Positions 56,587 to 64,000 of a DNA stretch of 64,000 nt are shown piece by piece. Positions within the stretch are counted from its first letter, which is position 1. The number at the start of each line of letters is the position of its first letter. The translations under genes and the position numbers were made by a program. Below the pieces are notes generated by a model. The model saw only the letters and a program-made list of their open reading frames with translations, was not told the origin of the DNA and searched no databases. Source of the DNA: Pseudomonas karstica (GTDB taxonomy: Bacteria > Pseudomonadota > Gammaproteobacteria > Pseudomonadales > Pseudomonadaceae); contig NZ_WLYI01000010.1 in NCBI RefSeq assembly GCF_009707515.1, positions 62,001-126,000 on the forward strand, written 5' to 3'.

Positions 56587-57066
56587 ATGTCATCCAACGC
56601 TGAAGTACGCCCTCCTCTGCCACCGTTTACCCGTGAGTCGGCCCTTGAAAAGATTCGTCTGGCCGAAGACGGCTGGAATTCCCGGGACCCGCAGCGGGTA
56701 TCCCTGGCCTACACCCTGAATACGAAATGGCGCAATCGCGCGGAATTCGCCAATAACCGTGAAGAAGCCAAAGGGTTCCTGACTCGCAAGTGGGCCAAGG
56801 AGTTGGATTATCGGCTGATCAAGGAGTTGTGGGCCTTTACCGACAACCGTATTGCCGTGCGTTATGCCTACGAATGGCACGACGATTCCGGCAATTGGTT
56901 CCGCTCCTACGGCAATGAAAACTGGGAGTTTGACCAGGACGGCCTGATGTCCAATCGCTACGCCTGCATCAACGACATGCCGATCAAGAAAAGCGAGCGC
57001 AAGTTCCACTGGCCGCTGGGGCGGCGGCCAGATGATCACCCGGGACTTTCTGAATTGGGACTATAG
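56587..57066 (+). CDS. DUF1348 family protein, NTF2/SnoaL-like fold
   Basis: About 159 residues from the ATG at 56587 with AGGAG 7 bases upstream. The translation has the family features [47 protein letters not shown] and [10 protein letters not shown]. No enzyme reaction is established for DUF1348. It probably forms an operon with the TetR gene and is the likely target of that repressor. Confidence 0.88.
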   Translation: MSSNAEVRPPLPPFTRESALEKIRLAEDGWNSRDPQRVSLAYTLNTKWRNRAEFANNREEAKGFLTRKWAKELDYRLIKELWAFTDNRIAVRYAYEWHDDSGNWFRSYGNENWEFDQDGLMSNRYACINDMPIKKSERKFHWPLGRRPDDHPGLSELGL

Positions 57067-57070
57067 GCCC

Positions 57071-57160
57071 GAGGTTGCAATAAGCGCCGCAGGACCTTCA
57101 ACAATTCCAAAACCCAGGCGACTGCTGCGCAGCCGATCGCAGGCTGCGCCAGCGGCTACA
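57071..57160. repeat. REP-like repeat, copy 1
   Basis: A 90-base unit containing a palindromic core (GCTGCGCAGCCGATCGCAGGCTGCGC, i.e. positions about 57124-57149) near its right end. It repeats with about five differences at 57206-57295, offset by 135 bases. This is the REP-like extragenic palindrome type common in fluorescent pseudomonads. Confidence 0.85.
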
Positions 57161-57205
57161 AATGATCAGTGATCAGCTCGATCCCTGTAGCCGCTGACGA
57201 GGCAC

Positions 57206-57295
57206 GAGGCTGCGATAAGGGCCGAAGGACCTTCAACAATTTCAAAACCCAGGCGACTGCTGCGCAGCCGATCGCAGGCTGCGCCAGCGGCTACA
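57206..57295. repeat. REP-like repeat, copy 2
   Basis: Second copy of the 90-base unit at 57071-57160, directly before the stop of the sugar dehydrogenase gene. Between the copies is a GTAGCCGCTG segment pointing the other way, complementary to the CAGCGGCTAC at the ends of both copies. Confidence 0.85.
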
Positions 57296-57306
57296 CGCTA
57301 CAGCGG

Positions 57307-58467
57307 CTACTCCTGACTCAAGCCAACCCGATACAACACGCCATTGTCCTCATCCGTCAACACGTACAGAAATCCATCCGGCCCCTGTCGCACATCGCGA
57401 ATTCGCGCCTTCAACTCGCCTAGCAGGCGCTCTTCGTGGATCACCTTGTCCCCGTCGAACTGCAGGCGGATCAGCTCCTGGCTAACCAGTGCCCCGATAA
57501 ACAGGTTGTGCTGCCAGGCCTTGAAGCGGTCGGCATCGTAGAACGCCATGCCGCTGATACCCGGTGATTTCTCCCAGACATGGTGAGGTTGTACGGTTCC
57601 TTCTGCAGTCTTACCCTTGGCCTCGGGAATCGGGGTCAGGGAATAATTGATGCCATGGGTCGCCAACGGCCAGCCATAGTTTTTCCCTCGCTCAATGATG
57701 TTGACCTCATCACCGCCCCGAGGACCGTGTTCGTTTTCCCACAGCGTGCCGCTCCACGGGTTCAGCGCCGCACCTTGGGGGTTGCGCTGGCCATAGGACC
57801 AAATCTCGGGCCGGGCGCCCTCCTGGCCAACAAAGGGGTTGTCTTGCGGCACGCGGCCATCCGGAAAGATTCGTACGACCTTGCCTTGCAGTTTGTCCAG
57901 GTCCTGGGCAGTCGGGCGGTCGTTGTTTTCCCCAAGGGTCACAAACAGATAACCATCACGGTCAAACACCAACCGCGAACCAAAGTGATTACTGGTGGAG
58001 AGCTTGGGCTCCTGGCGCAGGATTACCTGGAAGTCCTTCAAGCCACTCAAGTCATCGGTCAAGCGCCCTCGCCCCACGGCGGTGCCGGCAGTGCCCCCCT
58101 TGCCGCCCCCTTCGGCGTAAGACAGGTAGACCAGCCGGTCCTGCTTGAAGTCCGGCGAGAGCACCACATCCAGCAAACCACCCTGCCCCTTGGCCCAGAC
58201 TTGCGGCACGCCGCTCAACGGGCTCGACAGTTTGCCCTCGGGGCTGACAAACCGCAGGTTGCCAGGCCGCTCAGTGACCAGGAAACCTTGCTTGTCCGGC
58301 AGAAAAGCCAGCGCCCAGGGATGATCCAGGCCTTCGACAATCGGGGTGACGGTCACACTGCCTTGTTCACTGGGGAACTGTTGAGCATCGCCAGCAGAAA
58401 CAGGCATCGCCAGGGGCAGCAATACGCTGGCGCAGAAGGTCGCTAGAAGGGTTTTGCGTAAAAACAT
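57307..58467 (-). CDS. PQQ-type soluble aldose sugar dehydrogenase (YliI/Asd-like)
   Basis: About 386 residues from the ATG at 58467, with AAGGA about 10 bases before. A signal peptide (FLRKTLLATFCASVLLPLAMPVSA) precedes a beta-propeller of the glucose/sorbosone dehydrogenase family: GLDHPWALAFLPD, GQGGLLDVVLSPDF, NHFGSRLVFDRDGYLFVTLGE and WSYGQRNPQG, ENEHGPRGGDEVN. It oxidises aldose sugars in the periplasm with PQQ. No pqq genes are in the window. Confidence 0.9.
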   Translation of the reverse strand: MFLRKTLLATFCASVLLPLAMPVSAGDAQQFPSEQGSVTVTPIVEGLDHPWALAFLPDKQGFLVTERPGNLRFVSPEGKLSSPLSGVPQVWAKGQGGLLDVVLSPDFKQDRLVYLSYAEGGGKGGTAGTAVGRGRLTDDLSGLKDFQVILRQEPKLSTSNHFGSRLVFDRDGYLFVTLGENNDRPTAQDLDKLQGKVVRIFPDGRVPQDNPFVGQEGARPEIWSYGQRNPQGAALNPWSGTLWENEHGPRGGDEVNIIERGKNYGWPLATHGINYSLTPIPEAKGKTAEGTVQPHHVWEKSPGISGMAFYDADRFKAWQHNLFIGALVSQELIRLQFDGDKVIHEERLLGELKARIRDVRQGPDGFLYVLTDEDNGVLYRVGLSQE

Positions 58468-58513
58468 ACCGTGGATTTCCTTGTTCTCATCACGCACTCA
58501 ATCGCCGCAGCCC

Positions 58514-58831
58514 TCAAGGCTGGCGATTACCATTGGCGTCGCGGGTGGGGGCTTGCGGTTGAATCGCAGGCGGCGTCGGTGATGCATCACGCTGCGGGTA
58601 ACGGTTACCGATCCCGCCATTTTCCAGGGTCGGCGGGCGGGGTACCGGGGCGATTTGAGGGCCACGAGCGTTTGGCGTATTGGGTTGGGTGCCCTGCATG
58701 CTGTTGGGATTGGCCCGATGAATAGGGCTGTTATAGGGATTGTTGTTGCCGGGCAGGTTTTGCGCCTGCACCCACGAAGTAAGTGCCAGACCCAACGCCA
58801 GCACTGCAAGATTGCGCATACAGGTGTTCAT
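58514..58831 (-). CDS. small exported Asn/Pro-rich protein of unknown function
   Basis: About 105 residues from the ATG at 58831, with AGAGG 7 bases upstream. A signal peptide (MRNLAVLALGLALTSWVQAQ) is followed by a low-complexity mature part rich in asparagine, proline and glycine (NLPGNNNPYNSPIHRANPNS). No domain is recognised. It lies 46 bases before the sugar dehydrogenase on the same strand. Confidence 0.7.
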   Translation of the reverse strand: MNTCMRNLAVLALGLALTSWVQAQNLPGNNNPYNSPIHRANPNSMQGTQPNTPNARGPQIAPVPRPPTLENGGIGNRYPQRDASPTPPAIQPQAPTRDANGNRQP

Positions 58832-59025
58832 GACAAAGCCTCTGTGTGGCGAGTGATATCTCTTTCGATAACACGCTACGCCAGGGGTTCGCCTTTGGTA
58901 ACTAAATAGTTTCCGATCAGGTGTAACACGATCTGTCTGAGGCACCGGCACCAGCTAGCCGACAATGGAAACTTTTGCCAAAGCCTTCGTGTCACCTGAA
59001 GACCACACTCTTGAGGACGACAGAC

Positions 59026-59874
59026 ATGCCACGGGCTATCTGGAAAGGCGCAATCAGTTTCGGCTTGGTCCACATCCCGGTGTCGCTGGTTTCGGCAACG
59101 TCTTCCCAAGGCGTCGATTTCGACTGGCTGGACAAACGCAGCATGGACCCGGTGGGCTACAAGCGCATCAATAAGAGCACCGGCAAGGAAGTCACCAAGG
59201 ACCACATCGTCAAGGGCGTAGCCTACGAGAAAGGTCGCTACGTAGTGCTCAGCGAAGACGAAATCCGCTCGGCTCACCCCAAGTCCACCCAGACCATCGA
59301 AATCATCGCCTTCGTGGCCAGCGATCAGATTCCCTTGCAAAACATCGATACGCCCTACTTCCTCGCGCCCGACAAACGCGGCGGCAAAGTCTACGCACTG
59401 CTGCGCGAAACCCTGAAGAAAACCCAAAAGGTGGCGTTGGCCAATGTGGTGCTGCACACCAAACAACACTTGGCAGCCTTGATGCCATTGGACTCGGCCC
59501 TGGTCCTGGTGATGCTGCGCTGGCCAGCCGAAGTGCGCAGCCTGGATGAGCTGGAATTGGGCAGCGATGTAACCAAACCGACACTGGCCAAGGGTGAGTT
59601 GGATATGGCCAAACGCTTGGTGCAAGACATGAGCGCCGACTGGCAACCCGAGAAGTACCGCGACAGCTTCCAGGACAAGATCATGGCGCTGGTGGAGAAA
59701 AAGGCCAAGGCCGGCAAGATCGAAGACGTTGAGTCGGACCAAGGCCGCGACGAACGTAAATCGGCCGATGTCATTGACCTCACGGAACTGCTCAAACGCA
59801 GCCTGGCCGGCAAGCCTGCGCGCAAAAACTCAACGAAAAGTCCCGCCGCCAAAAAGACCGTCAAGGCCTCCTGA
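59026..59874 (+). CDS. ku: Ku homodimer protein (non-homologous end joining)
   Basis: About 282 residues from the ATG at 59026 (GAGGA 8 bases before). A bacterial Ku core starting AIWKGAISFGLVHIPVSLVSAT, with VALANVVLHTKQHLAALMP in the beta-barrel, and a lysine-rich C-terminal tail (KPARKNSTKSPAAKKTVKAS) typical of DNA-binding Ku extensions. It binds double-strand ends and recruits LigD, encoded 24 bases downstream. Complete. Confidence 0.95.
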   Translation: MPRAIWKGAISFGLVHIPVSLVSATSSQGVDFDWLDKRSMDPVGYKRINKSTGKEVTKDHIVKGVAYEKGRYVVLSEDEIRSAHPKSTQTIEIIAFVASDQIPLQNIDTPYFLAPDKRGGKVYALLRETLKKTQKVALANVVLHTKQHLAALMPLDSALVLVMLRWPAEVRSLDELELGSDVTKPTLAKGELDMAKRLVQDMSADWQPEKYRDSFQDKIMALVEKKAKAGKIEDVESDQGRDERKSADVIDLTELLKRSLAGKPARKNSTKSPAAKKTVKAS

Positions 59875-59898
59875 GCCCTCAACACGAGGTAAATCGCC

Positions 59899-62397
59899 AT
59901 GACCAAGCCGCTGAGTGAATACAACCGCAAGCGTGACTTCGAGGTGACTGCCGAACCTTCCGGTTCTTCGGCCCGTGGCAAGCGCCACGCTCGGGCCCCC
60001 GCGTTCGTGATTCAAAAACACGACGCACGCAACCTGCATTACGATTTTCGCCTGGAGCTGGATGGGGTGCTCAAAAGCTGGGCGGTGCCCAAGGGACCGA
60101 GCCTGGATCCAAGCCAGAAACGCCTGGCCGTCCACGTTGAAGACCACCCCCTGAGCTACGGCAGTTTCGAAGGCAAAATACCCGCCGGGCAATACGGCGC
60201 CGGCGACGTGATCGTCTGGGATCGCGGTGTCTGGCAACCCCACGACGAGCCACGCAAAGCCTATGCGGCAGGCAAACTGAAATTCACCTTGATTGGTGAA
60301 AAGCTGTCCGGCGACTGGACGCTGGTGCGTACCCGCCTCAAAGGCAGCGGCGACAAGGAGCAGTGGCTGTTGATCAAGGAAAACGATCAACAGGCCCGCC
60401 CCGTTACCGACTACGATATCGTCCAGGCCGAGCCGAAAAGCGTCCTGAGCGGCGAAACCGTAGGCAGCCCGAAAACGGCCGCCCGCCCCAGGAAAACCAG
60501 CCGCAAACCCTCAGCCGTTCTGCCCGATCAATTCACCCCTCAATTGGCAACTCTGGTAGACCGCGCGCCAGCAGGCGATTGGGTGTACGAAATAAAATTC
60601 GACGGCTACCGCATCCTGGCCCGCATCCGCGACGGCGAGGTACGCCTGTTTACCCGCAACGGCCATGACTGGACCGATCGCCTACCGCGCCAGACAAAGG
60701 CCCTGCAGGCGCTGAAGCTCAAGGACAGTTGGCTCGATGGCGAGGTGGTCAGCCTGAACGCCGAGGGTCTGCCGGACTTCCAGGCGCTGCAAAACGCTTT
60801 TGATATCGGACGCAGCCTGGACATTGTTTATTACCTGTTTGACGCACCATTTCTGGAAGGCCGCGATCTGCGCGAAGAGCCCGTGGAGAAGCGACGTGCA
60901 GCCCTCAAAGAGGTGCTGGAACGCCGTAAAAGCAAATTGCTGCGCTTCTCCGAAGCCTTTGCCGCCAGCCAACGCGATATCTTCGAAAGCGCCTGCGACC
61001 TGGCCCTGGAAGGCGTGATCGGCAAGCGGGCCGGGAGCCCGTATAGATCAACCCGCAGTACCGACTGGATCAAACTCAAGTGTCGGTTGCAACAGGAGTT
61101 CGTGATTGTCGGCTACACCCGCCCCCAAGGCTCGCGCAGCGGGTTCGGCGCGTTGTTACTGGCAGTCAATGATGAGTGCGGCCTGGTGTATGCCGGGCGC
61201 GTGGGCACTGGTTTCAATCAAGCCTCGCTGAAAAACATCCGCGAGAAATTGAAGCCTCTGGAACGCGACGCATCGCCACTGGAAAAGCCCCTGACCAACG
61301 CTCAAGCTCGCGGGGCTCATTGGGTTGAGCCACGACTGGTTGCGCAAGTGCAGTTTTACGAATGGACCCGCGAAGGTGTAGTGCGCCAAGCTGCATTTGC
61401 CGGGTTGCGTACAGACAAACCGGTAGAGCAGATCATTCACGAGCAGCCGCGCACGGCAAAATCGCTGAAAAAATCGCCGGTAAAAACCACAGCAGCCGAT
61501 AGCACACTGGTTGGCGTCAAAATCACTCACCCCGACCGAGTGATCGACCCGCAGAGCGGGACGCAAAAACTACAACTGGCGCAGTTCTATGAAGGCATCA
61601 GCCAGTGGATCATGCCGTTCTTGCGCAACCGCCCGGTGTCCTTGCTCAGGGCTCCGGAAGGCATTGCGGGTGAGCAGTTCTTCCAGAAACATTCCGAGCA
61701 CCTGGCCATTCCCAAGATCAAGCAATTGGATCAGGCCCTGGACCCAGGCCATGCGCGGTTGATGGAAATCGACCGCCTGGCAGCGCTGATCGGTGCCGTG
61801 CAGATGGGCACCGTCGAATTGCACACCTGGGGCGCCACGACGGACAAGATCGAAACCCCCGACCTGTTCGTACTCGATCTCGACCCCGATCCTGCATTGC
61901 CCTGGAAAGCGATGCTGGAAGCCGCACAACTGACCTTGTCGGTGCTTGATGAGTTAGGGCTGGAGGCGTTTGTCAAAACCAGCGGCGGCAAGGGTTTGCA
62001 CCTGATCGTGCCATTAGCCCGCAAAAATGACTGGGAAACCGTAAAAGCCTTCGCCAAGGCCATCGCCCAGTTCATGACGCGACAATTGCCGGAACGCTTC
62101 ACCGCAACCTCAGGCCCGAAAAACCGTATGGGGAAGATCTTTATCGATTACCTGCGCAATGCCCGCGGCGCCAGTACAGTGGCAACCTACTCGGTGCGGG
62201 CAAGACCGGGGCTGCCCGTATCGGTGCCCATCGATCGAGAGGAGTTGAAAACCTTGCGCAGTGCCCAGCAGTGGACTGTCGATAATTTGCTGGACCGTTT
62301 GCAGGGCTTGAAGCAAGACCCGTGGGCGGGTTATACCAACCGGCAGACGATCAGCAAGAAGATGTGGAAGAAGCTGGGAGCGAACCCGCCAGGCTAG
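59899..62397 (+). CDS. ligD: multifunctional ATP-dependent DNA ligase LigD
   Basis: An 832-residue protein with the Pseudomonas domain order: 3'-phosphoesterase at the N-terminus (H41, H47 and D49 in KHDARNLHYDF), ATP-dependent ligase in the middle (nucleotidyl lysine K233 in EIKFDGYR, then DGEVVSL and EGVIGKRAG), and a primase-polymerase domain at the C-terminus (about 540-825, metal-binding DLDPD near 660). It repairs double-strand breaks with Ku. All signature motifs are intact. Confidence 0.95.
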   Translation: MTKPLSEYNRKRDFEVTAEPSGSSARGKRHARAPAFVIQKHDARNLHYDFRLELDGVLKSWAVPKGPSLDPSQKRLAVHVEDHPLSYGSFEGKIPAGQYGAGDVIVWDRGVWQPHDEPRKAYAAGKLKFTLIGEKLSGDWTLVRTRLKGSGDKEQWLLIKENDQQARPVTDYDIVQAEPKSVLSGETVGSPKTAARPRKTSRKPSAVLPDQFTPQLATLVDRAPAGDWVYEIKFDGYRILARIRDGEVRLFTRNGHDWTDRLPRQTKALQALKLKDSWLDGEVVSLNAEGLPDFQALQNAFDIGRSLDIVYYLFDAPFLEGRDLREEPVEKRRAALKEVLERRKSKLLRFSEAFAASQRDIFESACDLALEGVIGKRAGSPYRSTRSTDWIKLKCRLQQEFVIVGYTRPQGSRSGFGALLLAVNDECGLVYAGRVGTGFNQASLKNIREKLKPLERDASPLEKPLTNAQARGAHWVEPRLVAQVQFYEWTREGVVRQAAFAGLRTDKPVEQIIHEQPRTAKSLKKSPVKTTAADSTLVGVKITHPDRVIDPQSGTQKLQLAQFYEGISQWIMPFLRNRPVSLLRAPEGIAGEQFFQKHSEHLAIPKIKQLDQALDPGHARLMEIDRLAALIGAVQMGTVELHTWGATTDKIETPDLFVLDLDPDPALPWKAMLEAAQLTLSVLDELGLEAFVKTSGGKGLHLIVPLARKNDWETVKAFAKAIAQFMTRQLPERFTATSGPKNRMGKIFIDYLRNARGASTVATYSVRARPGLPVSVPIDREELKTLRSAQQWTVDNLLDRLQGLKQDPWAGYTNRQTISKKMWKKLGANPPG

Positions 62398-62416
62398 GCC
62401 GCTCCCTGGTGCGCTC

Positions 62417-63316
62417 TCAGATCAGCAGGAAGATCGCCGCCAATCCAGCAAAGATCCCCCACTTTTCCAGGTAGTAAAGCTTACGATTGCGCTTTTTCAG
62501 CGCTTTTCCCCGCAGACGAATCTTATACAAGTGGGTAAAGGCGCGATTCAAGCCTCCGGTTCTGTCGCCGACATCATTGGGAGAGCCAGCGGCGGCCATT
62601 ACGTTGCGGCTGAACCAGCGGTTGAAGGCGGCTGCCCAGCGATACTTCATCGGGCGCTCGATATCGCAGAACAAAATGATGCGATTGTGCTGGGTGGTGT
62701 TTTCCGCGTAGTGGATGTATGTCTCGTCGAACATCACCGGCTCGCCGTCGCGCCAGTGGTAACTCTCGCCATCCACGCTGATGTAGCAACCCGGATCGTT
62801 AGGGGTGTCCAGCCCCAGGTGGTAACGGTAGGAGCCGGCGTATGGATCACGATGGCGCACCAGCTTGGAGCCCGCAGGCAACTCGGCAAACATCGCCGCC
62901 TTGACCGAGCCGATGCTTTGCAACAACTCAGTGGTACGCGGACACAGTTTCATGGCTGAAGGATGACTGTCGCCGTACCACTTCAGATAAAAACGTTTCC
63001 ACCCCGATTTGAAGAACGAGTTGAAACCTACATCATTGTATTCGTCCGAACGCTTGATCTCCCCGGCCTGCATCAGTTTCCGGCCTTCCTCGCGGATATC
63101 TTCCCAATGCTCTTGCAGCGGGCTCAGGTCCGGGAAGTCACTGGGGGAAAGGTAGGGACGACTGGGCAATTTGGAGAACAGGTAGAGAAAGCAATTCACC
63201 GGCGCCAGGAAGCTGGAGTGGTCACTTAGCTGGCGGCCCAGCTTATGTCGCACCCGACCACGCAGGTGTACATACGCAATGGAGACAACGTAGAGAGCTA
63301 CAATAATGAGTTTCAA
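62417..63316 (-). CDS. lpxO: LpxO-like lipid A hydroxylase (aspartyl/asparaginyl beta-hydroxylase fold)
   Basis: A 299-residue Fe(II)/2-oxoglutarate oxygenase with an N-terminal membrane segment and a C-terminal hydrophobic tail. Iron ligands are visible in LVRHRDPYAG and ETYIHYAEN, with an arginine for 2-oxoglutarate in HNRIILFCD. LpxO-type enzymes 2-hydroxylate a secondary acyl chain of lipid A in Gram-negatives. Length and membrane layout match. The acyl target is not proven. Confidence 0.88.
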   Translation of the reverse strand: MKLIIVALYVVSIAYVHLRGRVRHKLGRQLSDHSSFLAPVNCFLYLFSKLPSRPYLSPSDFPDLSPLQEHWEDIREEGRKLMQAGEIKRSDEYNDVGFNSFFKSGWKRFYLKWYGDSHPSAMKLCPRTTELLQSIGSVKAAMFAELPAGSKLVRHRDPYAGSYRYHLGLDTPNDPGCYISVDGESYHWRDGEPVMFDETYIHYAENTTQHNRIILFCDIERPMKYRWAAAFNRWFSRNVMAAAGSPNDVGDRTGGLNRAFTHLYKIRLRGKALKKRNRKLYYLEKWGIFAGLAAIFLLI

Positions 63317-63576
63317 GAGAATTCGTCACACGTCAGAAGAGAACAGGCTGCTCCTGCAAGCCCCTGACGACCGAGGCTTGAATAAGCAGCACCTGAAATC
63401 ACAATTCACAAACTGGCAACTGAACGGCTCGGTGATAGTCCGGTCGTGGCCATTGGCTGTTATTTTAGCCACAGTTGTAACCAAAGGTTAACTAAGAATT
63501 GTGAAAAGCTGTCCAATCTTTGTGCTATGCAAGGTTAACAGCGAGGTGAACGGCTCCCCTCGCCCACCCGCTCGAC
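63317..63576. other. intergenic region upstream of lpxO
   Basis: About 260 bases. It probably holds the lpxO promoter at its left side; no gene, strong hairpin or repeat stands out. Confidence 0.4.
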
Positions 63577-64000
63577 TTAAACCCGAGGCTCGTCATCCTT
63601 ACGCTCGCGTGAAACAGCATTGCCTTCCAATGATGAATAAGGTGCGGTTTCGCGACGGGCCAGGATGAAATGGCGAGTCAGCGCTGCCATGACCCCCAGG
63701 ATCAATCCAATAATCAGGCTCAAGGCGATAACCAGTGCCTTTTTCGGCTTGATCGGGCTCAGGGGTTCCTGGGCACGACGATCAATTGTCACCAGCTTCA
63801 GCTCACTCATATTGATATTCAAGCCATGCAGCCGCGCCACTTCGGCCCGCAACGGTTCAACATCCTTCAGGAAAATGTCTTCATTGCCGCGTTTTTTCAG
63901 CACCTCAACTTCGCGGTTGGTTACCAGAAGCTGCAGCTCTTTACCGATTTCAGCAACACGCGGGTTGGTAAAGTCATCACTGGTACGCTTCTGCAAGGCT
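63577..64000 (-). CDS. wzz: Wzz-like LPS O-antigen chain-length regulator, C-terminal part (cut by window edge)
   Basis: The visible 141 codons hold the end of the periplasmic coiled region (EIGKELQLLVTNREVEVLKKR), the RAQEPLSPIKPKKALV segment with its Pro-rich pre-TM2 motif, and TM2 (VIALSLIIGLILGVMAAL) followed by a basic cytoplasmic tail. This is the C-terminus of a Wzz/polysaccharide co-polymerase. The reading frame is open to the window end, so the gene continues outside. Confidence 0.85.
   Translation of the reverse strand, partial: ALQKRTSDDFTNPRVAEIGKELQLLVTNREVEVLKKRGNEDIFLKDVEPLRAEVARLHGLNINMSELKLVTIDRRAQEPLSPIKPKKALVIALSLIIGLILGVMAALTRHFILARRETAPYSSLEGNAVSRERKDDEPRV

Overview
The window is GC-rich, densely coded DNA from a member of the Pseudomonas fluorescens group. 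The evidence is a complete benR-benABCD-benK cluster, a mexEF-oprN type pump, RhlB-like and LpxO-like proteins, a Ku/LigD end-joining pair, and REP-like repeats. There is no phage, transposase, CRISPR array or RNA gene that I can support. One short stretch (about 35.88-37.6 kb) is visibly AT-rich and looks acquired.

Layout. 0.2-11.5 kb: a redox/carbonyl-stress region with three closely similar LysR regulators, a flavodoxin-like protein, an aldo/keto reductase, a zinc alcohol dehydrogenase, an exported double carboxymuconolactone-decarboxylase-like protein, a periplasmic aldehyde oxidase of the PaoABC type and a secreted cupin. 11.7-18 kb: a DHA2-type MFS exporter, an RND pump whose permease gene precedes its adaptor gene, and a small ABM-fold protein. 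18.5-22.9 kb: a molybdopterin oxidoreductase, a cytochrome b and an exported protein, divergent from a two-component system, with two CusR/HprR-like boxes between them. 23-29.1 kb: benzoate catabolism (benR-A-B-C-D-K) with a clear XylS/BenR-type direct-repeat operator before benA. 29.6-35.6 kb: mexE-mexF-oprN, with a MexT-box-like palindrome upstream and a strong terminator. 35.9-37.6 kb: the AT-rich islet with a broken cupin-like gene, the tail of a possible ThiF/E1-like gene and an intact MFS transporter. 38.7-43.1 kb: ferrous iron uptake (efeU-efeO-efeB plus a second imelysin-like protein) behind a Fur-box-like site.

43.5-53.4 kb is the highlight. An RhlB-like glycosyltransferase, a dimodular NRPS (C-A-T-C-A-T-TE) and an FAD monooxygenase lie in one direction. 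The specificity residues I read are those of serine for module 1 and nearly those of proline for module 2. This is the gene set and order expected of a brabantamide-type rhamnosylated lipopeptide/cyclocarbamate pathway (braABC). The NRPS leader has a hairpin with GGA in its loop directly before a CACGGAGA ribosome site, which suggests Gac/Rsm control. 53.5-64 kb holds housekeeping and envelope genes: an alpha/beta hydrolase, pssA, a TetR regulator with its own palindrome, a DUF1348 protein, a duplicated REP-like repeat, a PQQ-type sugar dehydrogenase, Ku and LigD, lpxO, and the C-terminal end of a Wzz-like chain-length regulator cut by the window edge.

All functional calls come from reading motifs and comparing with remembered families; no database search was possible.
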